A stretch of DNA of 27,799 bases from Cloacimonetes bacterium UBA3900 (lineage in GTDB: Bacteria > Cloacimonadota > Cloacimonadia > Cloacimonadales > Cloacimonadaceae). A program made the position numbers and the translations under genes. Below, piece after piece: positions 14,848 through 23,437 of the stretch. The DNA lies in the NCBI GenBank assembly GCA_002391675.1, contig DGFM01000051.1:17890-45688 (forward strand). The letters are read 5' to 3'. The notes under the pieces are model-generated. The model did no database searches and was not told the origin of the DNA. It saw nothing but the letters and a program-made list of their open reading frames with translations. The stretch's first letter is position 1. Every line of letters begins with the position of its first letter.

Positions 14848-17800
14848 ATGAAGAAATGCTATTTAATCCTGGTTATGGTGCTCGCATTCAGTTTGGCGGG
14901 TGCTATAGTCATAGAAACAGGCTCCTTCCGCAACTTCCTGTATGGCACGGAGCCAGGCTGCGCATATGATAACTGGGTATCGCATATCGCCGAAGGCCTC
15001 GCCTCGCCCGGCTATAACCATTATGCCCCTTATGACAGGCAGACCAACGGCTTTGGCAACTTCCGCACCATCACCCCCCTGGAGGGTGTTCAGTGGAGTA
15101 GCATCATAAACCATATGATCGATGAGAACTACACACAAGCGGAAGCCATGATCCAGTCCAACGACTTCCCCTATCAGGTAGTGCAGTTTAACGATACCGA
15201 CACCGGTCGCACTTACTATCTTTTGAGGGAAAACCTGGATATGAGCTATTATGATGACAACGGCACTCCGGATGATCCTCATGACGATGAGAACGGGGCT
15301 TTTGCCTATGCTTGGGGGCTGTATCTCTTTAATCCCCAAGCTACGAAGCCCATCATCATCACTGCCCCGCATCCTTGTGACGACTTTCCCACGCCCGCCG
15401 TCGCAGCACTCGCCTTGGAAGAGCTGGATGCACGCTTCCTGTTGATCAGCGGCGCAGGGCGCGAGGCAAAATGGACTCAATCAGGCCCATATTACAACAG
15501 CAAATCTCTCTCCGATCCCACTCGTGTGGCCGCACATCCTTTCAACTATGCATATCAAAAGATGGCAGATTACATCCGGACTCAATATGACATGAGGGAG
15601 TTTTCTGTGCAGATCCATAGCTATGACTACGATTTGCACATCGGCTATCCCAACAATCAAATCTCTATTGGCAATCCACAGACCTGTCCCAATCTGCCGG
15701 TTCGAGACCTCTCGGATGCACGTAATGATATGATAAACCAGGCACCGGAATATATCCACCCGGCAAATACCATCGGTACCAATGAAGCCGTTCATGTGAC
15801 AGACTTTTATGGCGTCAACTACAATATCCACGAATTTACCTGGAGTGATGGGGTCAACGAATACCCTGTGAACGACAAGATAGACCTGCCCGGCTATTCC
15901 ATGAACAGCCAGATGCTCTACACACTTTCCGGCTGGAACGATTATGATAGCTACGATCCCTTCTTCCACGTTGAGATGGATGAGCTGCCAATATGTTATG
16001 AACAGACTGAAAACAACTTCCATTGGTTTTATGGCTGGGATGAAGCTACGCAAAAGTGGAGCCTGGAAAACCGCTTTACCCGCTTTTTGGAGTTTTACTC
16101 GCCTTGGGTTTATCACCTCAAAGCCGTGATAGATGATACGATTGAGATGGATAATGGCCAGGCACCTACACCGGTGGAAAACCTCGCCATCGTGTCTGCC
16201 GGCCTGAGCAACGTGACTCTCTCCTGGGATAGATGCTCGGATTTTGACTTTGATACTTATGAGATTCTCTATGCTACCGAGCCGATTGGCGCGGATAACT
16301 TTGCCATCTTCGATAGAACCAATCACAGCTTTCTGGCCTCTCAAGCCTGTGAAAGCATCACTGTTACCGGACTCAACAACACCAACATCTATTACTTCAA
16401 GATTCGTGGCAAGGATAAAAACGGAAACTACTCTACCCTGAGCAATGAGGTTTCCACCTCTCTGGCACCTGCTGCCATCAATAGCTTCATGGTGAATGGA
16501 ATGCACGAAAGCATCAGGCTTGCCTGGAATGTGAACTTTCAAGACAACAACCAAGGCTTCAAGATCTACCGCAAATCTGAAGGGACGGAATATGTGATGG
16601 TGGATAGCTGGGTCACCAATCCCAGTTTAGCCCCGGGCACAGGCCTCTTTGAGTGGTGGGATTTTGACGTGGCAAACCATGAGGTATACACTTACAAGAT
16701 CAGCTGCACAAACACCTCTGACGTGGAATATATGCACAATTTCCCCACTTCAGCTCATGCCATGCCTGTGCACAGCATCAACATCCGCAATGAGTCCGGG
16801 AGCCTTACAGACTGCATTACCTTTGGCAACAACCAATTTGCTACAGACGACAGGGACAGCTACTGGGATATCACCAAAAACGGTCCCAGTGGAAACTATG
16901 TCTGGAACGCATTCTGGCAGCCAAGATGGGGCAATCAGGGCACGCATCTGGCTCAAGAAATCAAGGGCGGCTACGATGTGAATAATGAGCTCAAGACCTG
17001 GACTATGCGCACTCGCTGCTCTCAGGTGGGCCCAATCACCATCGATGCCAGCGATACCTTTGGCAGAGGTGAAAAGCTCTGGTTGGCAGATGGAGGCGTC
17101 TATCACAACTTGCTTGATGGGCCCTACACCTTCGAAAATACCAGCTCTGCCGTGCGTACCTTTACCCTCTTCTGGGGGAATATGCAGCCCACAATCAGGC
17201 CTGCCGCCATTCCCAACCAGGTGTTGCAAGGTGGAAGCACTATTACCTTCAGCTGGAATTATCTCTATCCGTTCCTGGTGGAGCACGTGGAGCTTTCTTT
17301 GCAAAATGAGACCGATAGCCTCCTGGTGAGCAACTACATGACCAATGCCCAGAGCTCTGTAGATTTCACCGTGCCTCAGCAGGCAGATATGCCCAATGCC
17401 AAAGCGGTTTGGGATGTCTATGCGGTGGATGGAGTGCATACGCGCTTTGTTTCGCCCTATACCTTGGCACTGGTTCCTTCCATGAACAACGCTATCTTCG
17501 CGCCGGGCTGGCAGATGCTGCACAATCCTTGGCCGGAATATCCTGCCACTGTGGCACAGGTATTTGGAGCTGATTCCAGCGCCTACACTATGGATGCGGA
17601 TGGAAACTGGACGCCTGCGGCGGACTTTGTCTTCGATAGTCCCATCTGGGTGAACCCGGCAGACGTCTCCTTCTTCGGTTCCGCCACGCCTATCCAAGGT
17701 TTGGAATACAGCGTTGACCTGCAAGACGGCTGGAACCTGGTTGGCAATCCTCATCTCTGCATCTACGAGCCGGAAAACCTGAGATTCAATGTGAATGGAA

Positions 17801-18747
17801 ACATCTATCGCTTTGGTGAAATGGTGAACCAGGGCCTGGTCTCCAATGCGATCTTCACCTTCAAAGATGGTCGCTACCGGTTGGCAGAACGCATCGAGCC
17901 CTTTGAGGCTTTCTATGTCAGATACTACGCCAGCGATCAGGTATCCAGCCAGATAAACTTCTTCCCCTATTGGGAGTCTTATGATGTGACGCCACCTCTG
18001 GCTCAGAGCAGCATCGATCTGATTGCTACCGCAGCCAACGGTGTGGATTGGGTCAGAGTGGGCAGCCATGAGTATATAGATACGGAAGTGGGCTTCAAGC
18101 TCAACCTTCCCAAAGCACCCAAGCCTCCCATTGAAATGCCTCGTCTCTATGTGGTTCAGCCCGATTCTACGGCGAAGTCGGATCAGGAATATCACAGCTT
18201 CTTCCACAATCCCATGACAGTTTCTGATGAGGTAGAAGAACATCTGTATTATGATCTGGTCCTTGATGTGCCCAACACGGATCCTGTCACCTTCTCTTGG
18301 GGCGAAAGCACGCTTCCGGCAAGTTGGCAGGTGGCTTTCTTTATCGAAGACCTGGCTTATTACAGCATCTCCCCGGATGAACTGGTCTTTGAGCCTACCG
18401 AAGCCGGCATTTACAACTGTTCCATCCGCCTCAGCAACTATCAGGTTCCCAACGACAGACCTGTGGCCGCCATGATCGGCAAACCCCTGGCCTATCCCAA
18501 CCCCTTCAATCCGGATGTAAATATCGCCTTCAGCTTGCACAAAGCAGGCAACGTGAGCGTGGATGTCTACAATATCCGCGGTCAGAAGGTGCGCAACCTC
18601 AGCAAAGGTGCCATGCAAGCTGGAAATCACACCCTGCATTGGAATGGAAAAGACAGGCAGGGCAGAAGTGTGGCCAGCGGAGTCTACTTGGTGAGAATCC
18701 AAAGCGGTAAACACAGCCAATCCGTGAAAGTGATGCTAATGAAATAA
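14848..18747 (+). CDS. Large exported protein: hydrolase-like N-domain, FN3 domains, C-terminal sorting domain
   Basis: A 1299-residue secreted protein. A signal peptide is clear (MKKCYLILVMVLAFSLAGA). The N-terminal domain (about 25-430) looks like a metal-dependent hydrolase: TAPHPCDD at 172-179, GAGREAKW from 203, and FSVQIHSYD with H257. That pattern recalls N-formylglutamate amidohydrolase and M14 carboxypeptidase folds, but I cannot assign a substrate. Two fibronectin type III domains follow (about 438-540 and 540-640), then beta-rich segments with GWQMLHNPW and GWNLVGNPH. The end (from about 1212) has YPNPFNP at 1216-1222, VYNIRGQKV and SGVYLVRI, a FlgD-like/Por-type domain linked to type IX secretion in related phyla. 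ATG 14848 is chosen because GGAG precedes it and the sigma54 start near 14774 removes earlier codons. Expression probably needs an unidentified activator. Confidence 0.8.
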   Translation: MKKCYLILVMVLAFSLAGAIVIETGSFRNFLYGTEPGCAYDNWVSHIAEGLASPGYNHYAPYDRQTNGFGNFRTITPLEGVQWSSIINHMIDENYTQAEAMIQSNDFPYQVVQFNDTDTGRTYYLLRENLDMSYYDDNGTPDDPHDDENGAFAYAWGLYLFNPQATKPIIITAPHPCDDFPTPAVAALALEELDARFLLISGAGREAKWTQSGPYYNSKSLSDPTRVAAHPFNYAYQKMADYIRTQYDMREFSVQIHSYDYDLHIGYPNNQISIGNPQTCPNLPVRDLSDARNDMINQAPEYIHPANTIGTNEAVHVTDFYGVNYNIHEFTWSDGVNEYPVNDKIDLPGYSMNSQMLYTLSGWNDYDSYDPFFHVEMDELPICYEQTENNFHWFYGWDEATQKWSLENRFTRFLEFYSPWVYHLKAVIDDTIEMDNGQAPTPVENLAIVSAGLSNVTLSWDRCSDFDFDTYEILYATEPIGADNFAIFDRTNHSFLASQACESITVTGLNNTNIYYFKIRGKDKNGNYSTLSNEVSTSLAPAAINSFMVNGMHESIRLAWNVNFQDNNQGFKIYRKSEGTEYVMVDSWVTNPSLAPGTGLFEWWDFDVANHEVYTYKISCTNTSDVEYMHNFPTSAHAMPVHSINIRNESGSLTDCITFGNNQFATDDRDSYWDITKNGPSGNYVWNAFWQPRWGNQGTHLAQEIKGGYDVNNELKTWTMRTRCSQVGPITIDASDTFGRGEKLWLADGGVYHNLLDGPYTFENTSSAVRTFTLFWGNMQPTIRPAAIPNQVLQGGSTITFSWNYLYPFLVEHVELSLQNETDSLLVSNYMTNAQSSVDFTVPQQADMPNAKAVWDVYAVDGVHTRFVSPYTLALVPSMNNAIFAPGWQMLHNPWPEYPATVAQVFGADSSAYTMDADGNWTPAADFVFDSPIWVNPADVSFFGSATPIQGLEYSVDLQDGWNLVGNPHLCIYEPENLRFNVNGNIYRFGEMVNQGLVSNAIFTFKDGRYRLAERIEPFEAFYVRYYASDQVSSQINFFPYWESYDVTPPLAQSSIDLIATAANGVDWVRVGSHEYIDTEVGFKLNLPKAPKPPIEMPRLYVVQPDSTAKSDQEYHSFFHNPMTVSDEVEEHLYYDLVLDVPNTDPVTFSWGESTLPASWQVAFFIEDLAYYSISPDELVFEPTEAGIYNCSIRLSNYQVPNDRPVAAMIGKPLAYPNPFNPDVNIAFSLHKAGNVSVDVYNIRGQKVRNLSKGAMQAGNHTLHWNGKDRQGRSVASGVYLVRIQSGKHSQSVKVMLMK

Positions 18748-18769
18748 GATAAACACACCTCTCGATAGA

Positions 18770-18814
18770 AAGAAAGCTTGTGGATGCCTTGGTATTTGCA
18801 AGCTTTCTTCTTTT
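18770..18814 (+). terminator. Terminator after the large exported protein gene
   Basis: AAGAAAGCTTG (18770-18780) pairs perfectly with CAAGCTTTCTT (18799-18809) over 11 bp, with an 18-base loop, followed by C and TTTT (18811-18814). It lies about 22 bases after the stop codon. Confidence 0.75.
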
Positions 18815-18928
18815 GTGGCTCAAAACCTGGAGGATAGGGGATGCTCCTCAAGGTAGACCTGCTTGAATCTGCAGAACACGCTATATCGGAAGGTGCAGCT
18901 CCATTCTGAGGCCTTATATTCAGGACAC

Positions 18929-18955
18929 AAAAAACCCCGGAGCTTAGTCCGGGGT
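18929..18955 (-). terminator. Rho-independent terminator after gdhA
   Basis: On the minus strand ACCCCGGA (plus 18948-18955) pairs perfectly with TCCGGGGT (18934-18941) around a 6-base loop and is followed by TTTTTT (18934-18929). It lies about 25 bases beyond the glutamate dehydrogenase stop codon. Confidence 0.93.
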
Positions 18956-18979
18956 ATATGAGGCTTGTTGAGAGTTAAT

Positions 18980-20317
18980 TTAGATAAGGCCCATATCGCA
19001 CATGGCGTTGGCTACTTTCACGAAGCCTGCCACGTTGGCGCCTTTCACATAGTTGATGTATCCATCGGGTTGGGTACCGTGTGTACGGCATGCTTCATGG
19101 ATTCCTTTCATGATTGCATGCAGCTTCTCATCCACTTCTTCGCTTTGCCAGCTAAGGCGCATGCTGTTCTGAGTCATTTCCAGGCCACTGGTAGCCACTC
19201 CACCTGCGTTGGCAGCTTTGCCGGGGGCAAAGAGGATCTTGGCTTTCTGGATCATCTCGATTGCCTTGGGTGTGCAGGGCATGTTGGCGGCTTCGGTGAG
19301 GCACATGATCTTGTTGTTGATCAGGTTTTGGGCATCTTCTTCGTTCAGCTCGTTTTGAGTAGCGCAGGGGATTGCGATATCCACAGGAACTTCCCAAGGA
19401 CGCTTGCCGGGGAAGAACTTGGCGCTGGGATACTTGTCTGCATAGTCCTTAACGCGGTCGTTGTTGGATGCACGCAGTTCGGTCATATAGTCGACCTTCT
19501 CGCCGCTGACGCCATCTTCGTCGAGGATGTATCCGTCAGGACCGGAGATGGTGACGACCTTGCCGCCCAGTTCGTTAATCTTCTGGACTGCGCCCCAAGC
19601 CACATTTCCAAAGCCGGATACGGCTACTCTCTTGCCCTTGAAGCTTTCGCCGATGACTTTGAGCATTTCTTCTGTAAAGTAGACTACGCCAAAGCCTGTA
19701 GCTTCAGGACGAATGCGGCTGCCGCCCCATTCAAAGCCTTTACCTGTGAAAACACCGGTGAATTCATTAACAAGCTTTTTGTAATAGCCAAACATATAGC
19801 CGATTTCACGACGGCCAACGCCAATGTCGCCTGCAGGGACGTCGGTATTGGGGCCGATGTGACGATAGAGCTCAGCCATAAAGCTATGGCAAAAACGCAT
19901 AATCTCACCATCGGAACGGCCGCGGGCGTCAAAATCTGCTCCGCCTTTTCCACCGCCCATGGGCAGGGTGGTCAGGCTGTTTTTGAAGGTTTGTTCAAAG
20001 CCCAAAAACTTCATCACAGAGAGGTTGACGCTGGGATGGAAGCGGATGCCACCTTTGTAGGGGCCAATGGCGCTGTTGAACTGAACGCGATAGCCGCGGT
20101 TCACGTGCACTTTGCCTTGGTCATCCATCCAGGGGACGGCAAATTGGATCACTCTTTCGGGTTCGACGATGCGCTCGAGAACGTTGTACTGCTGATAGCG
20201 GGGTGTAGCTTCATACACATCCCAAACAGTCTCGATAACTTCTTTGACGGCTTGCATAAACTCAGGTTCGTGAGAGTTTCTTGCAGCAACTTTGTCCATG
20301 AATTCATTAAAGGTCAT
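18980..20317 (-). CDS. gdhA: Glutamate dehydrogenase (hexameric type)
   Basis: It interconverts glutamate and 2-oxoglutarate plus ammonia with NAD(P)H, linking amino-acid use to central metabolism. The 445-residue length is that of the E. coli-type hexameric enzyme. Key motifs are YKGGIRFHP (88-95), the catalytic-lysine segment PMGGGKGGADFD with K124, PAGDIGVG with the catalytic aspartate at 164, and the nucleotide-binding VSGFGNVAWGA. Whether it prefers NADP or NAD cannot be read safely. GGAGGA precedes the ATG. It follows the phosphofructokinase gene after 59 bases and is probably co-transcribed, although a TTGACA overlaps that gene's stop codon (20375-20380) and could be part of a separate promoter. 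A terminator follows. Confidence 0.97.
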   Translation of the reverse strand: MTFNEFMDKVAARNSHEPEFMQAVKEVIETVWDVYEATPRYQQYNVLERIVEPERVIQFAVPWMDDQGKVHVNRGYRVQFNSAIGPYKGGIRFHPSVNLSVMKFLGFEQTFKNSLTTLPMGGGKGGADFDARGRSDGEIMRFCHSFMAELYRHIGPNTDVPAGDIGVGRREIGYMFGYYKKLVNEFTGVFTGKGFEWGGSRIRPEATGFGVVYFTEEMLKVIGESFKGKRVAVSGFGNVAWGAVQKINELGGKVVTISGPDGYILDEDGVSGEKVDYMTELRASNNDRVKDYADKYPSAKFFPGKRPWEVPVDIAIPCATQNELNEEDAQNLINNKIMCLTEAANMPCTPKAIEMIQKAKILFAPGKAANAGGVATSGLEMTQNSMRLSWQSEEVDEKLHAIMKGIHEACRTHGTQPDGYINYVKGANVAGFVKVANAMCDMGLI

Positions 20318-20376
20318 GGTGTTCCTCCATTCTTATTTTTATTGTTTAAGCCATGATTATTAAAGGGCAAATTATG

Positions 20377-21600
20377 TCAAGGATTCTGTGAAAGAATCTT
20401 CTCGACCATGGGTGCACGCAGTCTGTAAGGGCTGGGGAAACCTGATCCCAACAGGGGACGCAGGTAGAATTTGAAGGCGTCGGTGACGTTGTTTCCTTCT
20501 GCATTGATAAACTCATCCGGCATGAGGCGCGTCTTGCGGGCCACATCACTGAGCTTTTCCAATCGATAGTTCACGCTGTAGAAGCCGGTGCGTTGGATGC
20601 TGACGGAGCCATCGAGGTTGTGCCAGAGAGCATAGTGAGCTGCACGTTCTCCCACTTCTCGGGCTTCACGCTGGTCCACATCGGAGACGCAGCCAAGGAA
20701 GGAGCGTTGCAGATAGCCGAATGTATCGCTGCGTACACGCTTGATGCCCAGTTTCTGCTTCACCAGATCGCTGAGCAGGTCACCTAACATGCCGGTTCCG
20801 GAGAGCTGCACGTTGCCATGGGCGTCTTTCTCGACTGTATCGGTGAGTTTGGTGATCATGGGCGTTCCTTTTTCATCCACGATGCCTTCAGAAACTGCCA
20901 CCACACAGCGTCCATAACGATCATAGACCGCTTTCACATCTGCCAGAAACTGGTCTCTATGGAAAGCACGTTCCGGCAGGTAGATGAGGTGTGGCCCATC
21001 ATCGGGATACTTCTGTGCCAGAGCGGAAGCAGCAGCCAAAAAGCCCGCATGCCTGCCCATCACGATGCCGATATAAACACCGGGCAGGGCACGGTTATCA
21101 AGATTTACACCACCAAAGGCAGAGGCTACATAGCGTGCTGCGGAACCGTAGCCCGGGGTGTGGTCGTTCATCATCAAGTCGTTGTCGATGGTTTTGGGGA
21201 TGTGTATGGCTCGAAGTTCATATTCCGCCTTGTCCGCTTCCTCATTCACGATGCGCACCGTATCCGCAGAGTCGTTTCCACCGATGTAGAAGAAGTATCT
21301 CACACCGTGAGCCTGCAAGACCTTGAAGATCTCTTGGCAATACTTCTCATCCGGCTTGTCCCGGGTAGAAAGCAGAGCACTGGAGGGCGTATCTGCCACC
21401 AACTCCAGATTGTGCGTGGTTTCTTGAGTGAGGTCCACAAACTGTTCATTCACGATTCCCTGAACGCCATACAAGGCTCCATAGACCCGCGTTACTTGCG
21501 GAAACTTTCTGGATTCCAGCGTGGCGCCTACCAGGGATTGATTGATAACGGCAGTTGGGCCGCCACCTTGAGCGATTAACACTTTTCCTTCCAACTTCAT
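20377..21600 (-). CDS. pfp: Pyrophosphate-type 6-phosphofructokinase
   Basis: This phosphofructokinase makes fructose 1,6-bisphosphate in glycolysis, and the sequence indicates pyrophosphate rather than ATP as phosphate donor. The phosphate-donor loop reads GGNDS, with Asp where ATP enzymes have Gly (GGDGS). The catalytic motif is PKTIDND, with Lys where ATP enzymes have Gly (PGTIDND). The N-terminus has AQGGGPTAVINQS and the sugar-phosphate region GIVMGRHAGFLAAASAL. Length is 407 residues from ATG 21600, chosen over a GTG at 21603 because the GGAGG (21607-21611) is then 6 rather than 3 bases away. PPi enzymes are reversible and common in anaerobes. It precedes gdhA on the same strand. Confidence 0.93.
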   Translation of the reverse strand: MKLEGKVLIAQGGGPTAVINQSLVGATLESRKFPQVTRVYGALYGVQGIVNEQFVDLTQETTHNLELVADTPSSALLSTRDKPDEKYCQEIFKVLQAHGVRYFFYIGGNDSADTVRIVNEEADKAEYELRAIHIPKTIDNDLMMNDHTPGYGSAARYVASAFGGVNLDNRALPGVYIGIVMGRHAGFLAAASALAQKYPDDGPHLIYLPERAFHRDQFLADVKAVYDRYGRCVVAVSEGIVDEKGTPMITKLTDTVEKDAHGNVQLSGTGMLGDLLSDLVKQKLGIKRVRSDTFGYLQRSFLGCVSDVDQREAREVGERAAHYALWHNLDGSVSIQRTGFYSVNYRLEKLSDVARKTRLMPDEFINAEGNNVTDAFKFYLRPLLGSGFPSPYRLRAPMVEKILSQNP

Positions 21601-21733
21601 CACAAACCTCCTTTATGAGTTAGATATTTATATTATCGCATTCTATGTCCACTTTTATTTGCATCGCTTTCTTGTCCAGCAGAAAATGCTTGCCCAAATA
21701 ACCGTAAATAATTTAATGGCATCCGGAGGTAGA

Positions 21734-23437
21734 ATGAACTACATCGTTTTAGCCAGAAAATACAGACCTCAATCCTTTTCCGAGGTGTACGCACAGGATC
21801 ATGTGACCGAGATCTTGCAAAACTCTATCGAGGCAAACAGAATTGCCCACGCCTTCCTGTTTACAGGGCCGAGGGGAGTGGGGAAGACCTCTATGGCGCG
21901 CATTATGGCCAAGAGTTTAAACTGCATCCACGGTCCCACCGCCCATCCTTGCAACGAATGCGCAAATTGCGTGGATATCACGGCGGGTGTATCCTCGGAT
22001 GTGATCGAAATAGACGGTGCATCCAACACCAGTGTGGATGATGTGCGAGATTTGCAAAAAGAGCTGGTTTATGCCCCCACCCAATCCAAATACAAGATTT
22101 ACATCATAGACGAAGTGCACATGCTCTCCAAGAGCGCCTTCAATGCCTTGCTCAAGACCCTGGAAGAGCCGCCGGACAATGTGGTCTTCATCTTTGCCAC
22201 CACCGAAGCTCAGAAGGTGCTGCCCACCATCGTTTCCAGATGTCAGCGTCACGATTTCAAGCGCATCCCTGTGGAAGCAATAGTGCGACGTCTGCGCGAG
22301 ATCTGCAAGCTGGAAGGCATCAAGGTTGACGAGGAATCCCTGCATCTGATCGCCCGCAAAGCCGATGGTGGGATGAGGGACGCTCTGTCACTGATGGATC
22401 AGGTGCTCTCTTACTGCCTCAACGATGTGAGCGTGAGCAAGGTGAGGGAGATCTTCGGCGTGATCCCCACCATGGTGTTCAGCGAGATGTTCAAGCTGAT
22501 CAAAGCCCGCGATTCCGCTACCCTGATCAACCAACTTCACGAAGTGTTGGATGCCGGCATGGACGCCGGTGAGCTGTTGGTGAACATGACGGAATTCATC
22601 CGTGTAGCGCTCCTGCGCAAAGTGGGAGTAGCCCCATCGGACATCACCTCCGAGGAGTACGCCATCTATGATGAAGTAGCCAATCTCTTTGCGCAGGACG
22701 ACCTGCTTTACCTGATCTCCACGCTCATCCAGGCCCGCAATGAAATTCGCACCAGTTCCAATCCCCAGTTATTACTGGAAGTGCTGATGCTGAGGCTCTG
22801 CAAGATAGAAGAGATGACCGAGGTGAGCGAGCTGATCAAGCTGGTAACAAGCGGAGTGCAAGCCGTGAGTCCCGCACCGGTTAGAGCGGCAAGTCCTGCT
22901 CCAAGCACCCCCAAAGCCGCTCCCCAGGCTCCCAGAAGTCAGCCCACCAAAGCTGCAGTTCAAGCCGCAAAGCCTGCCCCTCAGGTATCCGCATCTCCGG
23001 CTGCTCCCGCTCCTGCTCCGGAGCCGAAGCCTGAACCAGAGCCAGAACCTGCCCCGCCGGCCGATCTCAAGTTTGACAAAGCAACCATTGAGCAGCACAA
23101 AGACCAGCTCAAAGCGCGTCTGCAGAAGAAGCTCCGCTTCGGTCCCGCTCATGCCTTCTGTGATGCCGAGATAGAGAAGTGTGAAGGTGACAGGCTGTGT
23201 TTGATCAGCAAAAGCCCCACCCTTCATGACGCTCTTAGCTCGCATAGAGAGGAGATAGAGCAGATATTGGGAGAATTCTTCAAACAAAATGTGCGTCTCA
23301 CGTTGGAGCTGGCCAGCGATAGAGCCGCACCCAAGATAGAGATCAAAGAAAAGAGCATCCAAGACATCAAAAACGAAGACCCTCTGCTTGCCAAATATAT
23401 AGACATCACCAAATCAAAACTGGGCCCCGGATCTTGA
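21734..23437 (+). CDS. dnaX: DNA polymerase III subunit gamma/tau
   Basis: DnaX is the AAA+ motor of the clamp loader that places the sliding clamp on DNA. In this 567-residue protein the Walker A is GPRGVGKT (45-52), the zinc-binding cysteines are C64, C73, C76 and C79, and Walker B is IIDEVHM (124-130). Sensor 1 FATTE (154-158) and the arginine finger SRC (R169) follow. After the collar domain comes a Pro/Ala/Glu-rich linker (about 376-445) and a C-terminal tau-like domain. I start at ATG 21734, with GGAGGT just upstream and the family start MNYIVLARKYRP. I see no A-rich slippery site that would produce a short gamma form. It overlaps the next gene by 4 bases. Confidence 0.97.
   Translation: MNYIVLARKYRPQSFSEVYAQDHVTEILQNSIEANRIAHAFLFTGPRGVGKTSMARIMAKSLNCIHGPTAHPCNECANCVDITAGVSSDVIEIDGASNTSVDDVRDLQKELVYAPTQSKYKIYIIDEVHMLSKSAFNALLKTLEEPPDNVVFIFATTEAQKVLPTIVSRCQRHDFKRIPVEAIVRRLREICKLEGIKVDEESLHLIARKADGGMRDALSLMDQVLSYCLNDVSVSKVREIFGVIPTMVFSEMFKLIKARDSATLINQLHEVLDAGMDAGELLVNMTEFIRVALLRKVGVAPSDITSEEYAIYDEVANLFAQDDLLYLISTLIQARNEIRTSSNPQLLLEVLMLRLCKIEEMTEVSELIKLVTSGVQAVSPAPVRAASPAPSTPKAAPQAPRSQPTKAAVQAAKPAPQVSASPAAPAPAPEPKPEPEPEPAPPADLKFDKATIEQHKDQLKARLQKKLRFGPAHAFCDAEIEKCEGDRLCLISKSPTLHDALSSHREEIEQILGEFFKQNVRLTLELASDRAAPKIEIKEKSIQDIKNEDPLLAKYIDITKSKLGPGS

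Noticed and set aside
16750..18720. A 656-codon open frame antisense to the large exported protein gene
   Set aside because: The plus-strand frame has a signal peptide, FN3 domains, a sorting tail and its own promoter. The antisense frame has no family features and follows from the codon bias of the real gene.
18965..20356. A 463-codon open frame antisense to gdhA
   Set aside because: The minus strand encodes an unmistakable glutamate dehydrogenase; the opposite frame shows no domain and no ribosome site.
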